A stretch of 34,309 nucleotides of DNA from Spirochaetia bacterium (GTDB taxonomy: Bacteria > Spirochaetota > Spirochaetia > Treponematales > Treponemataceae), in contig JALELH010000017.1 of NCBI GenBank assembly GCA_022768865.1, positions 1-34,309 on the forward strand, written 5' to 3'. Made by a program: the position numbers and the translations under genes. The notes under the pieces were generated by a model that was not told the DNA's origin, did not search any database, and worked only from the letters and a program-made list of their open reading frames with translations. This document shows, piece after piece, positions 16,394-24,528 of the stretch (positions are counted from its first letter, which is position 1; each line of letters opens with the position of its first letter).

Positions 16394-16663
16394 ATGACCA
16401 TACTTGATATTCAGTATTTAATGCAGTCAGGCATCTGGCAGGTTTTAAAAATGGTTGCTCCTGTCCTTGGCTTTGCCCTTATTGTAGGCCTTGTTGTTGC
16501 AATACTGCAGGCTACAACTTCCATTCAGGAACAGACCCTTACTTTTCTTCCTAAGTTTTTAACTATTTTTGCCGTTCTGTTTTTAATGGGCGGATGGATG
16601 TTCAGTTCTACGGCAGAATATTTCAGGCATATCCTTGAACTTATTCCTGCCTATGCAAAATAG
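16394..16663 (+). CDS. fliQ: Flagellar export gate protein FliQ
   Basis: Small two-helix export gate subunit. The 89-residue protein shows the family pattern: two membrane helices (about 16-38 and 51-73) joined by QATTSIQEQTLTFLPK. GGAGG precedes the ATG. Position between fliP and fliR is as expected. Confidence 0.97.
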   Translation: MTILDIQYLMQSGIWQVLKMVAPVLGFALIVGLVVAILQATTSIQEQTLTFLPKFLTIFAVLFLMGGWMFSSTAEYFRHILELIPAYAK

Positions 16664-16677
16664 CAGACGGTTTTTGA

Positions 16678-17505
16678 ATGCTTGAGCAGATTGTTTCCAG
16701 TGCACCTGTTTTTCTTCTCGTTGTTTTCCGTTGTTTTACGACAATGATGACCCTGCCTTTGCTTTCTTCACGGACTGTTCCAAGAATGGCAAAGATTGCC
16801 CTTGCCTTATACATGGCATATTTTATTTTCCCTACCGTTAGTTTATCGGATGCTGGTTCTGTTTACGCAGATTACCGTTCGTATATAAAAGACGATGGTG
16901 CCTTTAACCTTGAATATGTTTTCCTTTTGCTAGGCGAAGGAATGATAGGCATTATTCTTGGTTTTTATATTCAGATTATATTTTCTGCTTTTTCTACGGC
17001 GGGTCAGTTTTTTGCATTCCAGATGGGTTTAAGTGCAAGTGAAGTTTACGATTCCTTAAGTCAGGTAGAAAACCCCCTTATGGGCCAGTTCTTTAACTTT
17101 CTTGCCATGATTGTTTTCCTGCAGAATCACTGGTTTCAGACTCTTTTCTGCGAAGGCCTTTATACAAGTTTCAGGACTTTAAACGCTTTTTCCATTGTAA
17201 ATAATACGGACTTTTTTGCCAGGTTCATGATGACGTCTTTATCCATGCTTTTTAAGGATGCACTTATTATTGCTTTGCCTATTATGGGTTCCCTTTTCCT
17301 GATTAACGTTACCATGGGTATTTTTACTAAGGCGGCACCTCAGATGAATCTTCTGTCTGAAGGTTTCCCGATTTTAATGCTTGTTTCCTTTTTCCTTATT
17401 GCTGTTCTTGTTCCGCAGTTCTGTGAATTCTTCCAGATGAGCATAAGGGAAGGCTTTATGGAAATTCAGTCTGTTTTTACTAAACTTTCAGGGGGTATTA
17501 AATGA
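16678..17505 (+). CDS. fliR: Flagellar export gate protein FliR
   Basis: Export gate subunit that completes the FliP-Q-R assembly. The 275-residue protein has about six membrane helices and the FliR pattern, including RCFTTMMTLPLLSSRTVPRM near the start and GQFFAFQMGLSASEVYDSLS in the middle. No strong ribosome binding site is visible, so coupling to fliQ is possible. Its stop overlaps the flhB ATG by 4 nt. Confidence 0.95.
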   Translation: MLEQIVSSAPVFLLVVFRCFTTMMTLPLLSSRTVPRMAKIALALYMAYFIFPTVSLSDAGSVYADYRSYIKDDGAFNLEYVFLLLGEGMIGIILGFYIQIIFSAFSTAGQFFAFQMGLSASEVYDSLSQVENPLMGQFFNFLAMIVFLQNHWFQTLFCEGLYTSFRTLNAFSIVNNTDFFARFMMTSLSMLFKDALIIALPIMGSLFLINVTMGIFTKAAPQMNLLSEGFPILMLVSFFLIAVLVPQFCEFFQMSIREGFMEIQSVFTKLSGGIK

Positions 17506-18593
17506 GCCAGATAGACCTCCAGTGGTTCGGCCCTGATGACGAAGGAAAAACAGAAGACGCATCAGAGACAAAACTCCGCAAGGCACGTGAAGAAGGCCGC
17601 GTTGCCAAAAGCCAGGAACTTAACGGTTCCATTGTCCTTTTGTTTGTAAGCATTGGCCTTGTTTTGCTGAGCCCGTGGATATTAAAGAAACTTATGGTCA
17701 TGATGACCTTTTACTATTCCAATATAGTAAATACGGAAATTACGGACGGCAAGCTGGCATATCTTTTTTTAGCAACCTTAATGCCAGTTGTCCTTTTGCT
17801 TTGTGCCATCGGTGTTGTTGCTGCAGTTGTAATAAATCTTATTCAGAACAAGGGGTATTTCTTTACTACCAAGCCTATAGAAATGAAGTTTTCAAAGATT
17901 GCGCCAAAGTTCGGAGAATATTTCAGAAGGAATTTCTTTTCTGCACTGGGTGTGTTCAATATTTTAAAATCTTTCCTTAAGCTTATAATCATAGGTTTTG
18001 TTGCATACATTCAGATAAAGTCAGACCTTCCGGATACAATGAACTTCCTGCACACGGGTAATGTCTACATGGCACTGGTAAGTGTTTCTAAAATGGTTGC
18101 CAGGCTTCTTATAACCTGCGCCGTTCTTTTAGTTGTTATCGGTATTGTAGATTACGTAATGCAGCGCAGGGAATTCATGCAGCAGAACAAAATGACCAAG
18201 CAGGAAGTTAAGGAAGAATTCAAGGAAGCAGAAGGAGACCCGGAAGTTAAGGGCAGGCTTGAGCAGGCGCAGAAAGACATGCTGCGTGCCAATATGCCTA
18301 AAGCCGTAAGGGAATCGGATGTTGTAATAACAAACCCTACACATTTTGCCGTAGCACTAAAGTGGGACAGTGAAACCCAGGAATCTCCAATGATAAATGC
18401 CAAGGGTGTTGACGAGACTGCACAGCGTATTAAGAAAATTGCGGCAGAAAATGAAGTGCCAATAGTTGAAAACAGGCCTTTAGCCCGTGAACTTTACGGC
18501 AATTTTGAAGTTGGAGACCAGATTCCCCAGAAATACCTTGAAACAATAGCAATTATTTATGCTCAAATCGGATATATGAATAAACATAAGTAA
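17502..18593 (+). CDS. flhB: Flagellar export switch protein FlhB
   Basis: Export gate protein whose self-cleavage changes substrate class once the hook is complete, in partnership with FliK. The 363-residue protein has a cytoplasmic N-terminus (EDASETKLRKAREEGRVAKS), four membrane segments (about 42-225), and a cytoplasmic domain with the autocleavage motif NPTH (278-281) followed by FAVALKWD. All hallmarks are intact. A 118-bp AT-rich gap separates it from flhA. Confidence 0.97.
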   Translation: MSQIDLQWFGPDDEGKTEDASETKLRKAREEGRVAKSQELNGSIVLLFVSIGLVLLSPWILKKLMVMMTFYYSNIVNTEITDGKLAYLFLATLMPVVLLLCAIGVVAAVVINLIQNKGYFFTTKPIEMKFSKIAPKFGEYFRRNFFSALGVFNILKSFLKLIIIGFVAYIQIKSDLPDTMNFLHTGNVYMALVSVSKMVARLLITCAVLLVVIGIVDYVMQRREFMQQNKMTKQEVKEEFKEAEGDPEVKGRLEQAQKDMLRANMPKAVRESDVVITNPTHFAVALKWDSETQESPMINAKGVDETAQRIKKIAAENEVPIVENRPLARELYGNFEVGDQIPQKYLETIAIIYAQIGYMNKHK

Positions 18594-18711
18594 ATTTTTT
18601 TTCAAAAAATACTATATATAGTGTTTCTAAATTTCAAAAACTATAGTAAACTATCAAGACTATAAATTTCTCTTTTACAGAAGAAGCTTTTAAGTTAAGG
18701 GTGGGGACTCA
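18594..18711 (+). promoter_or_regulatory. AT-rich flhB-flhA gap with small palindromes
   Basis: This is the longest gap between flbD and flhA apart from that before fliO. It contains a perfect 12-bp palindrome ACTATATATAGT (18611-18622) and a related 8-bp palindrome ACTATAGT (18640-18647). GGTGGGG before the flhA ATG is the ribosome binding site. No promoter with good spacing was found. The palindromes could be an operator or a TATA-rich promoter region. Confidence 0.35.
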
Positions 18712-20844
18712 ATGCCGGAAAAGCAGAATACTGGTAGATCAGTTTTAAACATTATAGGCAACAACTTTATTGCCGTAATGCTGATTTTAATAATATTTTT
18801 AATGTTTATTCCAATAGGAAAAACAGCCGTAGACATTGCCATGGCAATAAACCTGGCCCTGTCTTTTATAATCCTTCTTACGGTTTTAAACCTTAAACGG
18901 CCTGCTGACTTTACTACGTTCCCGCGCCTTGTCTTAATGATGACTATTTTCGGAACTGCCATAAACATTTCTTCTACAAGGCTTATTTTGATGAACCCTG
19001 TTACCGGTACAGGCCACCTTGCAGGCCAGAGCGAACTTGTCCAGGCCTTTGCAAACATTGTAGCTGGCAAGAACATTGTCATAGGATTTTTTATCTTCAT
19101 TATCCTTACGGTTTTCCAGGTTATAGTTATTACTAAAGGTGCCGACCGCGTATCTGAAGTTTCTGCACGCTTTACTTTGGACAGCATGAACAACAAGATG
19201 TTCAATATTCAGAATCAGGTAAATTCCGGTGCACTTACGGAAGAAGAAGGAAACTTAAAGATAAAGCGCCTTGGTCAGGAAATAAGCTTCTTTTCTACCA
19301 TGGATGGTGCTACAAAATTCGTAAGCGGCAACGTTAAATTCGGTATTTTCGTAACTTTTGCAAACCTTATCGGCGGCGTAATCATGGGCCAGCTAAGGGG
19401 AGCATCAGGAATCGGAGAAGCCTTTAAAACCTATTCCGTCCTGACTATCGGTGACGGACTTATGTCCCAGTTCCCGGCCCTTATGATTTCTTTTGCAACG
19501 GGCCTCCTTATTACAGGTTCGGAAGAAGAAAACCTTCTTACAGACAGAGTCAGGAGCGAACTCAGTGCAAGCGGCATAGTTTATGTTATCGTCGGCATTG
19601 CCTTTATTATCCTTGGCATTGCTTTCCATAACGGTTCAAGCTTTATACTTATTCCTATCGGCGGCCTTCTTGTTTTTGTTGGCTATTACCTTTCAAAGGC
19701 AAACAGGGCAAAGGAAGAAGCTGCTAAAATACAGGCACAGGAAGCCCAGAATGCACCTAAAAAGGAAAGCGGTTCAGAAGAAGCATCTCCTGTTGCAAAA
19801 CTTGATGATCTTTCCCTTGAAATAGGATATGCCCTTATTCCTCTTGTAGACAATGAAAAGGGTGCTGAACTTATGTCCCGCATAAAGAGAATCCGTCATG
19901 AATGTGCGCTGGATTTAGGACTTGTAATTCCTTCAATCCATATTATGGACCAGATGTCCCTTCAGCCGGAAGAATATTCATTTAAGTTGCGCGGCATAGA
20001 AATAGGAAAGGGCCGCCTTAAGATGAACCACTTTATGTGCCTTAACACAGGCGGTGTTCCAAAAGACAGGGAAATGGTTGGAGAAAAAACAAAAGACCCT
20101 GCATTCGGCATGGATGCAATCTGGCTGCCGGAATCAAAAAGTCTGGAAGCAGAAAAAGCAGGCTATGCCATAATCGATGCTCCTACAATTATTGCAACTC
20201 ATCTTACGGAACTTATACGCAGCAACGCAGCAAAGATTTTAAGCCGCCAGAGCGTAAGTGCCATTCTTGAAGAAATCAAAAAGCAGAACAGCGTTATTGT
20301 TGACGAAGTTACTACAGGACCAGATAAATTTTCTTATGGTGAAATTGAAGCCGTCCTTAAAAACCTTCTTTCTGAACGCGTAAGCATAAGGAACATGGTT
20401 ACAATCCTTGAAACAATGGGAGACTACGGCAAGATTACACGAAATCCTTGGGAACTTACGGAAAAAGTGCGCGAAGCACTTGGTGCCCAGATCTGCCAGC
20501 AGTATGCAGACGAAAATAAAGTCCTGCGCGGCCTTTCCATTGCACAGCCTCTTGCACAGAAAATCCTTGAGCATGCTGCAAACCCTATAGGTGCTGCTCC
20601 AATGGTTGTATTTGACCTTGACGACGGCAGAAGGTTTATAGAAGCAGTAAGCAGTGCCATTGCACAGACAAGGCAGAAATACCCGGGCATACCGCCCCTT
20701 ATCATGTGTCCGTCAGAAATACGCCGTTTAGTAAAGTCTGCAACGGAACGGGAAATTCCAGGGCTTATAGTCCTTTCATTCTCTGAAATTGTAAACGCAG
20801 GAACAAATATCCAGACAGAAATTGTTGGAGAAATAAATGTATAG
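18712..20844 (+). CDS. flhA: Flagellar export protein FlhA
   Basis: Large export gate protein; its cytoplasmic ring docks chaperone-substrate complexes. The 710-residue protein has an N-terminal membrane domain of about eight helices (to about residue 330), the FHIPEP family core including NLKRPADFTTFPRLVLM, SARFTLDSMNNKM and TKFVSGNVKFGIFV, a linker rich in Glu/Ala/Lys, and the C-terminal cytoplasmic domain (about 360-710) with LTELIRSNAAKILSRQSV. Its end overlaps flhF by 8 nt. Confidence 0.97.
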   Translation: MPEKQNTGRSVLNIIGNNFIAVMLILIIFLMFIPIGKTAVDIAMAINLALSFIILLTVLNLKRPADFTTFPRLVLMMTIFGTAINISSTRLILMNPVTGTGHLAGQSELVQAFANIVAGKNIVIGFFIFIILTVFQVIVITKGADRVSEVSARFTLDSMNNKMFNIQNQVNSGALTEEEGNLKIKRLGQEISFFSTMDGATKFVSGNVKFGIFVTFANLIGGVIMGQLRGASGIGEAFKTYSVLTIGDGLMSQFPALMISFATGLLITGSEEENLLTDRVRSELSASGIVYVIVGIAFIILGIAFHNGSSFILIPIGGLLVFVGYYLSKANRAKEEAAKIQAQEAQNAPKKESGSEEASPVAKLDDLSLEIGYALIPLVDNEKGAELMSRIKRIRHECALDLGLVIPSIHIMDQMSLQPEEYSFKLRGIEIGKGRLKMNHFMCLNTGGVPKDREMVGEKTKDPAFGMDAIWLPESKSLEAEKAGYAIIDAPTIIATHLTELIRSNAAKILSRQSVSAILEEIKKQNSVIVDEVTTGPDKFSYGEIEAVLKNLLSERVSIRNMVTILETMGDYGKITRNPWELTEKVREALGAQICQQYADENKVLRGLSIAQPLAQKILEHAANPIGAAPMVVFDLDDGRRFIEAVSSAIAQTRQKYPGIPPLIMCPSEIRRLVKSATEREIPGLIVLSFSEIVNAGTNIQTEIVGEINV

Positions 20845-22174
20845 CGAATCAATAAAAAACGATGAAATTCAGCGGGTTACAGGTGCCAACAGGCAGGAAT
20901 GCCTGGATAAAATCCGTGACATGTATGGCACTTCCTTTTTAATTTTAAATACACAAAGAAAACTGAAACCCGGCTTTTTAGGTTTTTTCCAGAAAGATGT
21001 CCTTGAAATGACATACCAGGTAATAAACAAAAGCTCTAAGCCTTCGCCTGTAAACCAGGAAAAAGGAAGATTCGGTTCTTTTGAAAACATGTCTCAGCCT
21101 GCATTTAATTCCATGGGTAATGTTTCTGTTGATTCAAACTTCCTTGAACAGCGTGACAGCATTTTAAAGCATACAGGTTCAAGCGTTACAAATACGCTTC
21201 AGATTGCACAGATTACAAAGCAGATGGAGGATATGCGCAAGGTAATGCAGGAACAGATGGATGCTGTTATAAAAGCCACAACTTCCGAATGCGAGCATGA
21301 GACAATCTGTAAAATCCGGGAACTTCTTGAAGACAACGGCTTTTCAAAGTCCTACAGAAAAGAAATATGCAAAAGGATGAAAGGCGAATTTTCCATTGAT
21401 GAACTTAACGACTTTGACTATATCCAGAAAAAGGTTGTTGAATGGATTGCAGAAAGCATACCCATTGCTCCCGTAGAAAAAAAAGGACATCCCAAAGTCA
21501 TAATCCTTGTTGGCCCAACGGGTGTCGGCAAGACTACGACTTTAGCAAAAATGGGCGCCTATATTGCCCTTGATTTTAAAAAGAACAAGGATAAATATGC
21601 TTTTGCTCCAAGAATGCGCATGATAACCACGGATACCATGCGTGTTGCCGCAGTAGAACAGCTTACGCGATGGGCAGACATTATCAATGTAGATGTAGAT
21701 CAGGCACAGGATTCTTCAAAGCTAAAGGAACTTTTTGAAAGCTATGCTTCCAATTCCGACTATATTTTTATTGATACTTCAGGATACAGCCCTAACGATT
21801 ACCACAACATTGCCAACATGCACACAATCCTTGATGTAAAGGGCATGAACGAAAGCGTTTACCTTACGGTGCAGGCAGGCGTAAGCGTAGAAGATTTTGA
21901 AAACATAATCCGCAACTTTGAAGCCTTTAACTTTAAAAGCGTAATAATTACAAAGTGCGATGAAACCCAGACTTTCGGCCGTGTCATAAGCGTTCTTGCA
22001 GAAAGAAAAAAATCCGTTTCATGGATTACGACGGGCCAGGAAGTTATGTATACAATCCAGCGTGCAGATCCAATGTGGTTTGTTTCACATCTGAAAGGTT
22101 TTAATTTTAATCAGAAAGATGTTGAAAAACTTTACGGAAATGCCGATAAAGACCATAGCGGTTTAGATATTTAA
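20837..22174 (+). CDS. flhF: Flagellar placement GTPase FlhF
   Basis: SRP-type GTPase that determines flagellar position and number, here for polar periplasmic flagella. The 445-residue protein has the short conserved N-terminus seen in FlhF (TGANRQECLDKIRDMYGTSFLI), a variable basic region, and an NG domain with P-loop GPTGVGKT (226-233), TTDTMRVAAVEQL, FIDTSGYSPND and the specificity motif ITKCDETQ. It overlaps flhA and is separated from flhG by 124 bp containing a palindromic repeat. Confidence 0.95.
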   Translation: MYSESIKNDEIQRVTGANRQECLDKIRDMYGTSFLILNTQRKLKPGFLGFFQKDVLEMTYQVINKSSKPSPVNQEKGRFGSFENMSQPAFNSMGNVSVDSNFLEQRDSILKHTGSSVTNTLQIAQITKQMEDMRKVMQEQMDAVIKATTSECEHETICKIRELLEDNGFSKSYRKEICKRMKGEFSIDELNDFDYIQKKVVEWIAESIPIAPVEKKGHPKVIILVGPTGVGKTTTLAKMGAYIALDFKKNKDKYAFAPRMRMITTDTMRVAAVEQLTRWADIINVDVDQAQDSSKLKELFESYASNSDYIFIDTSGYSPNDYHNIANMHTILDVKGMNESVYLTVQAGVSVEDFENIIRNFEAFNFKSVIITKCDETQTFGRVISVLAERKKSVSWITTGQEVMYTIQRADPMWFVSHLKGFNFNQKDVEKLYGNADKDHSGLDI

Positions 22175-22195
22175 AGCGGCTGTCTGAAAAGAACT

Positions 22196-22265
22196 GTCAC
22201 CCTGAACTGGATTCAGGGTCTGCACTGTATATGGCGTATGGATTCCGAAACTACTTCGGAATGAC
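22196..22265. repeat. 70-bp composite palindromic repeat between flhF and flhG
   Basis: The ends GTCA (22196-22199) and TGAC (22262-22265) are complementary and enclose two hairpins: CCCTGAA/TTCAGGG (22200-22206, 22212-22218) and ATTCCGAA/TTCGGAAT (22242-22249, 22255-22262). This type of unit, with CCTGAA- and TTCCGAA-type arms, is familiar as a dispersed intergenic repeat in diverse bacteria. Only one copy is in the window. Confidence 0.75.
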
Positions 22266-22298
22266 GCCAGAGACAACCTCTGTCAGGAGAATTTTTTA

Positions 22299-23174
22299 AT
22301 GGAAGATCAGGCAAAAGAACTTCGAAATATAATGAATGAAAGTAACTTTGGAAAATATGGGAACGGTCATAAAACAAGGATTATTTCCATAACAAGCGGA
22401 AAGGGCGGCGTAGGCAAAACAAATATTGCCGTAAACACAGCCATTGCCTATGCCCAGCTTGGAAAGAAGGTTATCCTTATAGACGGTGACCTTGGCATGG
22501 CAAACGTAAACGTCCTTTTAAGCGTTGTTCCGCAGTATAACCTTATGCACGTGCTTAACCACAAAAAGGCCATGAAGGACATAATCATTGATACTGAATT
22601 CGGCTTTAAGTTCATTGCAGGTGCCAATGGTTTTGCAAAGATTGCCAATCTTTCCAATGATGAACTTGATTATTTTGCAAAGGAATTTGCTTCACTTGGA
22701 AATGCGGACATAATCATCATTGATACAGGTGCAGGCATTTCCAACAACGTTCTTCAGTTTCTTGCTGCGTCCGATGAAGTTTATGTAATTACTACGCCGG
22801 AACCGACAGCCATTACGGATGCCTACGGAATCATAAAGATCATTACGACGGAATTTTCTGACCAGCGCCCGATTAACCTTAAGCTTCTGGTAAACCGCGT
22901 TCATTCTGCAGATGAAGGCAAAAGGATTTCTGACCTTATAATAAATATTGTAGGCCAGTTCCTTAATTATAAGGTTGAATACATCGGCTTTGTTTACGAA
23001 GATTCTGTTGTTCAGGCAAGCGTAATCCGCCAGAAACCATTTATGGCCATAAGCCCTACATCTAAGCCTGCAGTCTGCCTTAAGCACATTGTAGGAAGAA
23101 TAGAAAAAACGGAAGTTCCTGCTGATGCCGGCGTTACCAACTTCCTTAAAAAGTTTATGGGAAAAAAGAAGTAA
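22299..23174 (+). CDS. flhG: Flagellar number regulator FlhG (MinD-like ATPase)
   Basis: ATPase partner of FlhF, also called YlxH or FleN. The 291-residue protein begins with MEDQAKELRNIM, matching the DQAxxLR motif by which FlhG stimulates FlhF GTPase activity. It then has the deviant Walker A GKGGVGKT (34-41), LIDGDLGMANVNVLL, and IIIDTGAGISNNVL, and ends with a basic C-terminal tail (FLKKFMGKKK) that may bind membrane. AGGAG lies upstream of the ATG. An intrinsic terminator follows at 23221, ending the motility operon. Confidence 0.95.
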   Translation: MEDQAKELRNIMNESNFGKYGNGHKTRIISITSGKGGVGKTNIAVNTAIAYAQLGKKVILIDGDLGMANVNVLLSVVPQYNLMHVLNHKKAMKDIIIDTEFGFKFIAGANGFAKIANLSNDELDYFAKEFASLGNADIIIIDTGAGISNNVLQFLAASDEVYVITTPEPTAITDAYGIIKIITTEFSDQRPINLKLLVNRVHSADEGKRISDLIINIVGQFLNYKVEYIGFVYEDSVVQASVIRQKPFMAISPTSKPAVCLKHIVGRIEKTEVPADAGVTNFLKKFMGKKK

Positions 23175-23220
23175 AATATAGTTTGTTTTAATGAATTGAA
23201 TAAATAATGTTCGTTTGCAA

Positions 23221-23249
23221 AAAGGGCACTCTCCGGTGCTCTTTTTTTT
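23221..23249 (+). terminator. Intrinsic terminator after flhG
   Basis: AAAGGGCAC (23221-23229) pairs with GTGCTCTTT (23236-23244) with one G-U pair and a 6-nt loop. The run of eight T residues (23242-23249) overlaps the stem end. It closes the flbD-flhG operon. Confidence 0.85.
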
Positions 23250-23317
23250 ATTATCTGCCGTAAACTTGCAATAAGAAACTTGCTTTTTACTCCTTATTGC
23301 AATAACCTGCTTCATAA

Positions 23318-23477
23318 CAGTCTTACAAGAGAGCAAGACACACCCTATTAGAATGTATGAAACATTCTCACGAGAGTGCTGGATACAACTTCTCGAGGGT
23401 GTGCGATGCACTTTCACGAGGGTGTAATACGCACTTTCACGAGAGTATATGTTACACCCTCGTGAGGGTGTATTATT
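23318..23477. repeat. Degenerate 23-bp tandem array, seven units
   Basis: Contiguous units start at 23318, 23341, 23363, 23386, 23409, 23432 and 23455; six are 23 bp and the second is 22 bp. The best-conserved core in units 3-7 resembles TCACGAGRGTG, usually opened by CAC or CAA; the first two units are weaker. The core is partly self-complementary, and at the unit 6/7 boundary it becomes a near-palindrome, ACACCCTC-GT-GAGGGTGT. There are no unique spacers, so this is not CRISPR. Its function is unknown; protein-binding iterons or structured RNA are both possible. Confidence 0.75.
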
Positions 23478-23619
23478 CACCACGTCAATAACGAAGGCAT
23501 AAGCATTACATGACGCATGCTGTGTTCTTTAGAAAACCTTGTCCTGCAATAAGCTTTTATTCCGGGCTTTTGATCCGGCAGCTTTTCCCTGTTCCATGTG
23601 CCTTATAGGAAAATTTTCA

Positions 23620-23648
23620 TTGACCACTTTGTATTTTTGCCATAGAAT
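23620..23648 (+). promoter_or_regulatory. Promoter for the membrane protein-whiG-fapA operon
   Basis: TTGACC (23620-23625), 17-nt spacer, TAGAAT (23643-23648). Predicted transcription start is near 23655, followed by GGGAGG at 23665-23670 before the TTG start at 23677. Confidence 0.72.
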
Positions 23649-23676
23649 GTTGTTATATATCTGTGGGAGGATGCAC

Positions 23677-24486
23677 TTGTTTAAGGTAAAAAATATTATT
23701 GTAGCTGCTGCTTGTGGTTTTGTGCTTTCTTTCCTTATAAGTATAATTTCAGTTCATAGATTTGGAGTTTCCCTTTTACGCGGAATTATTTTTGGTGCCG
23801 TATTTGCAGTACTTTCAATAGCAATAGATATGCTTAATTCAAAATTTCTGGAAGTTGAAGGTGACATTGGTTCTGAATCTCTGGGTGACAGTTCAAGAAA
23901 AACCAGTGGTGCAGGTTCCCATGTAAATATTACCATTGATGATGAAAACCTTACGGAAGACGATAAGGCTCCGGCTTTTGATGTTTCTTCCGTGCATCAT
24001 GCTTTTTCTTATAATAATGAAGGTGAAGCAAAGGCTGCTCCTGCAGCTGCAGCAGAACCAGAAATTGCTTCCCCTATAGCGGAACCTGCTTCTGAAAAAG
24101 CATCTCCTGCTGATTCCATGGCAAGTGCAAACAAGGGGAGTGCGGGCTTTACTCCGGTAAGCCTTGGCAAGCCTCTTGAAAAAGGTGCCAATATTATAAA
24201 TGACGGCAGCAGTTCCGCCGGAGCAGATGGAGCAGACAGTTCAAAAAAGGATTCCGGCACAGCCATAAAGGAAATTGATTCCTTGCCTGATATCGGGGAA
24301 TTTTCAAGCATAGACAGTGGTTCCGGAGACAGCGGAGCAATTTCATCGGTAATCAGTGATTCTGAATTTGCCCAGTCCGGCGACCTGAATGCAAGTGCTG
24401 CCATGACTGAAGGCGGAGATATGATGAAGCAGGATTCTAAAATTATTGCAAATGCAATAAGAACATTGTTAAAAAAAGATGAGTAA
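23677..24486 (+). CDS. Membrane protein of unknown function
   Basis: Not recognised as a named family. The chosen TTG start (GGGAGG 6 nt upstream, promoter at 23620-23648) gives 269 residues. Longer in-frame starts extend back over the promoter and are rejected. Two membrane segments lie near the N-terminus (about residues 6-24 and 30-50), followed by a long acidic, Ala/Ser/Gly-rich, probably disordered domain and a short C-terminal helix (KIIANAIRTLLKKDE). It sits between flhG and the flagellar sigma gene, where treponemes such as T. pallidum also carry an uncharacterised gene as far as I recall. Membrane anchoring plus flagellar context is all that can be inferred. Confidence 0.7.
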   Translation: MFKVKNIIVAAACGFVLSFLISIISVHRFGVSLLRGIIFGAVFAVLSIAIDMLNSKFLEVEGDIGSESLGDSSRKTSGAGSHVNITIDDENLTEDDKAPAFDVSSVHHAFSYNNEGEAKAAPAAAAEPEIASPIAEPASEKASPADSMASANKGSAGFTPVSLGKPLEKGANIINDGSSSAGADGADSSKKDSGTAIKEIDSLPDIGEFSSIDSGSGDSGAISSVISDSEFAQSGDLNASAAMTEGGDMMKQDSKIIANAIRTLLKKDE

Positions 24487-24528
24487 TATAAAGCCATATT
24501 ATATGGGATAAAAAAAGGGTTGGGATAA

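Larger units (their letters stand above)
23175..23676. other. 502-bp non-coding gap after flhG
   Basis: Contains an intrinsic terminator (23221-23249), a degenerate 23-bp tandem array (23318-23477), and a promoter for the next operon (23620-23648). A leftward open frame crosses the array and continues antisense to flhG, but no start signal or plausible protein supports it. Confidence 0.75.

Noticed and set aside
22142..22149. GCCGATAA near the end of flhF as a sigma-28 promoter for flhG
   Set aside because: The bases 15 nt upstream read TGAA and not TAAA, and the site is coding. Too weak to annotate.
23318..23477. Possible CRISPR array
   Set aside because: Units are contiguous and degenerate with no unique spacers, and no cas genes are present.
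22692..23483. A 263-codon leftward open frame with a 23-residue internal repeat
   Set aside because: It runs antisense to flhG and gets its repeat from the 23-bp tandem array (three units make 69 bp). There is no ribosome binding site and the protein is unlike any family I know.
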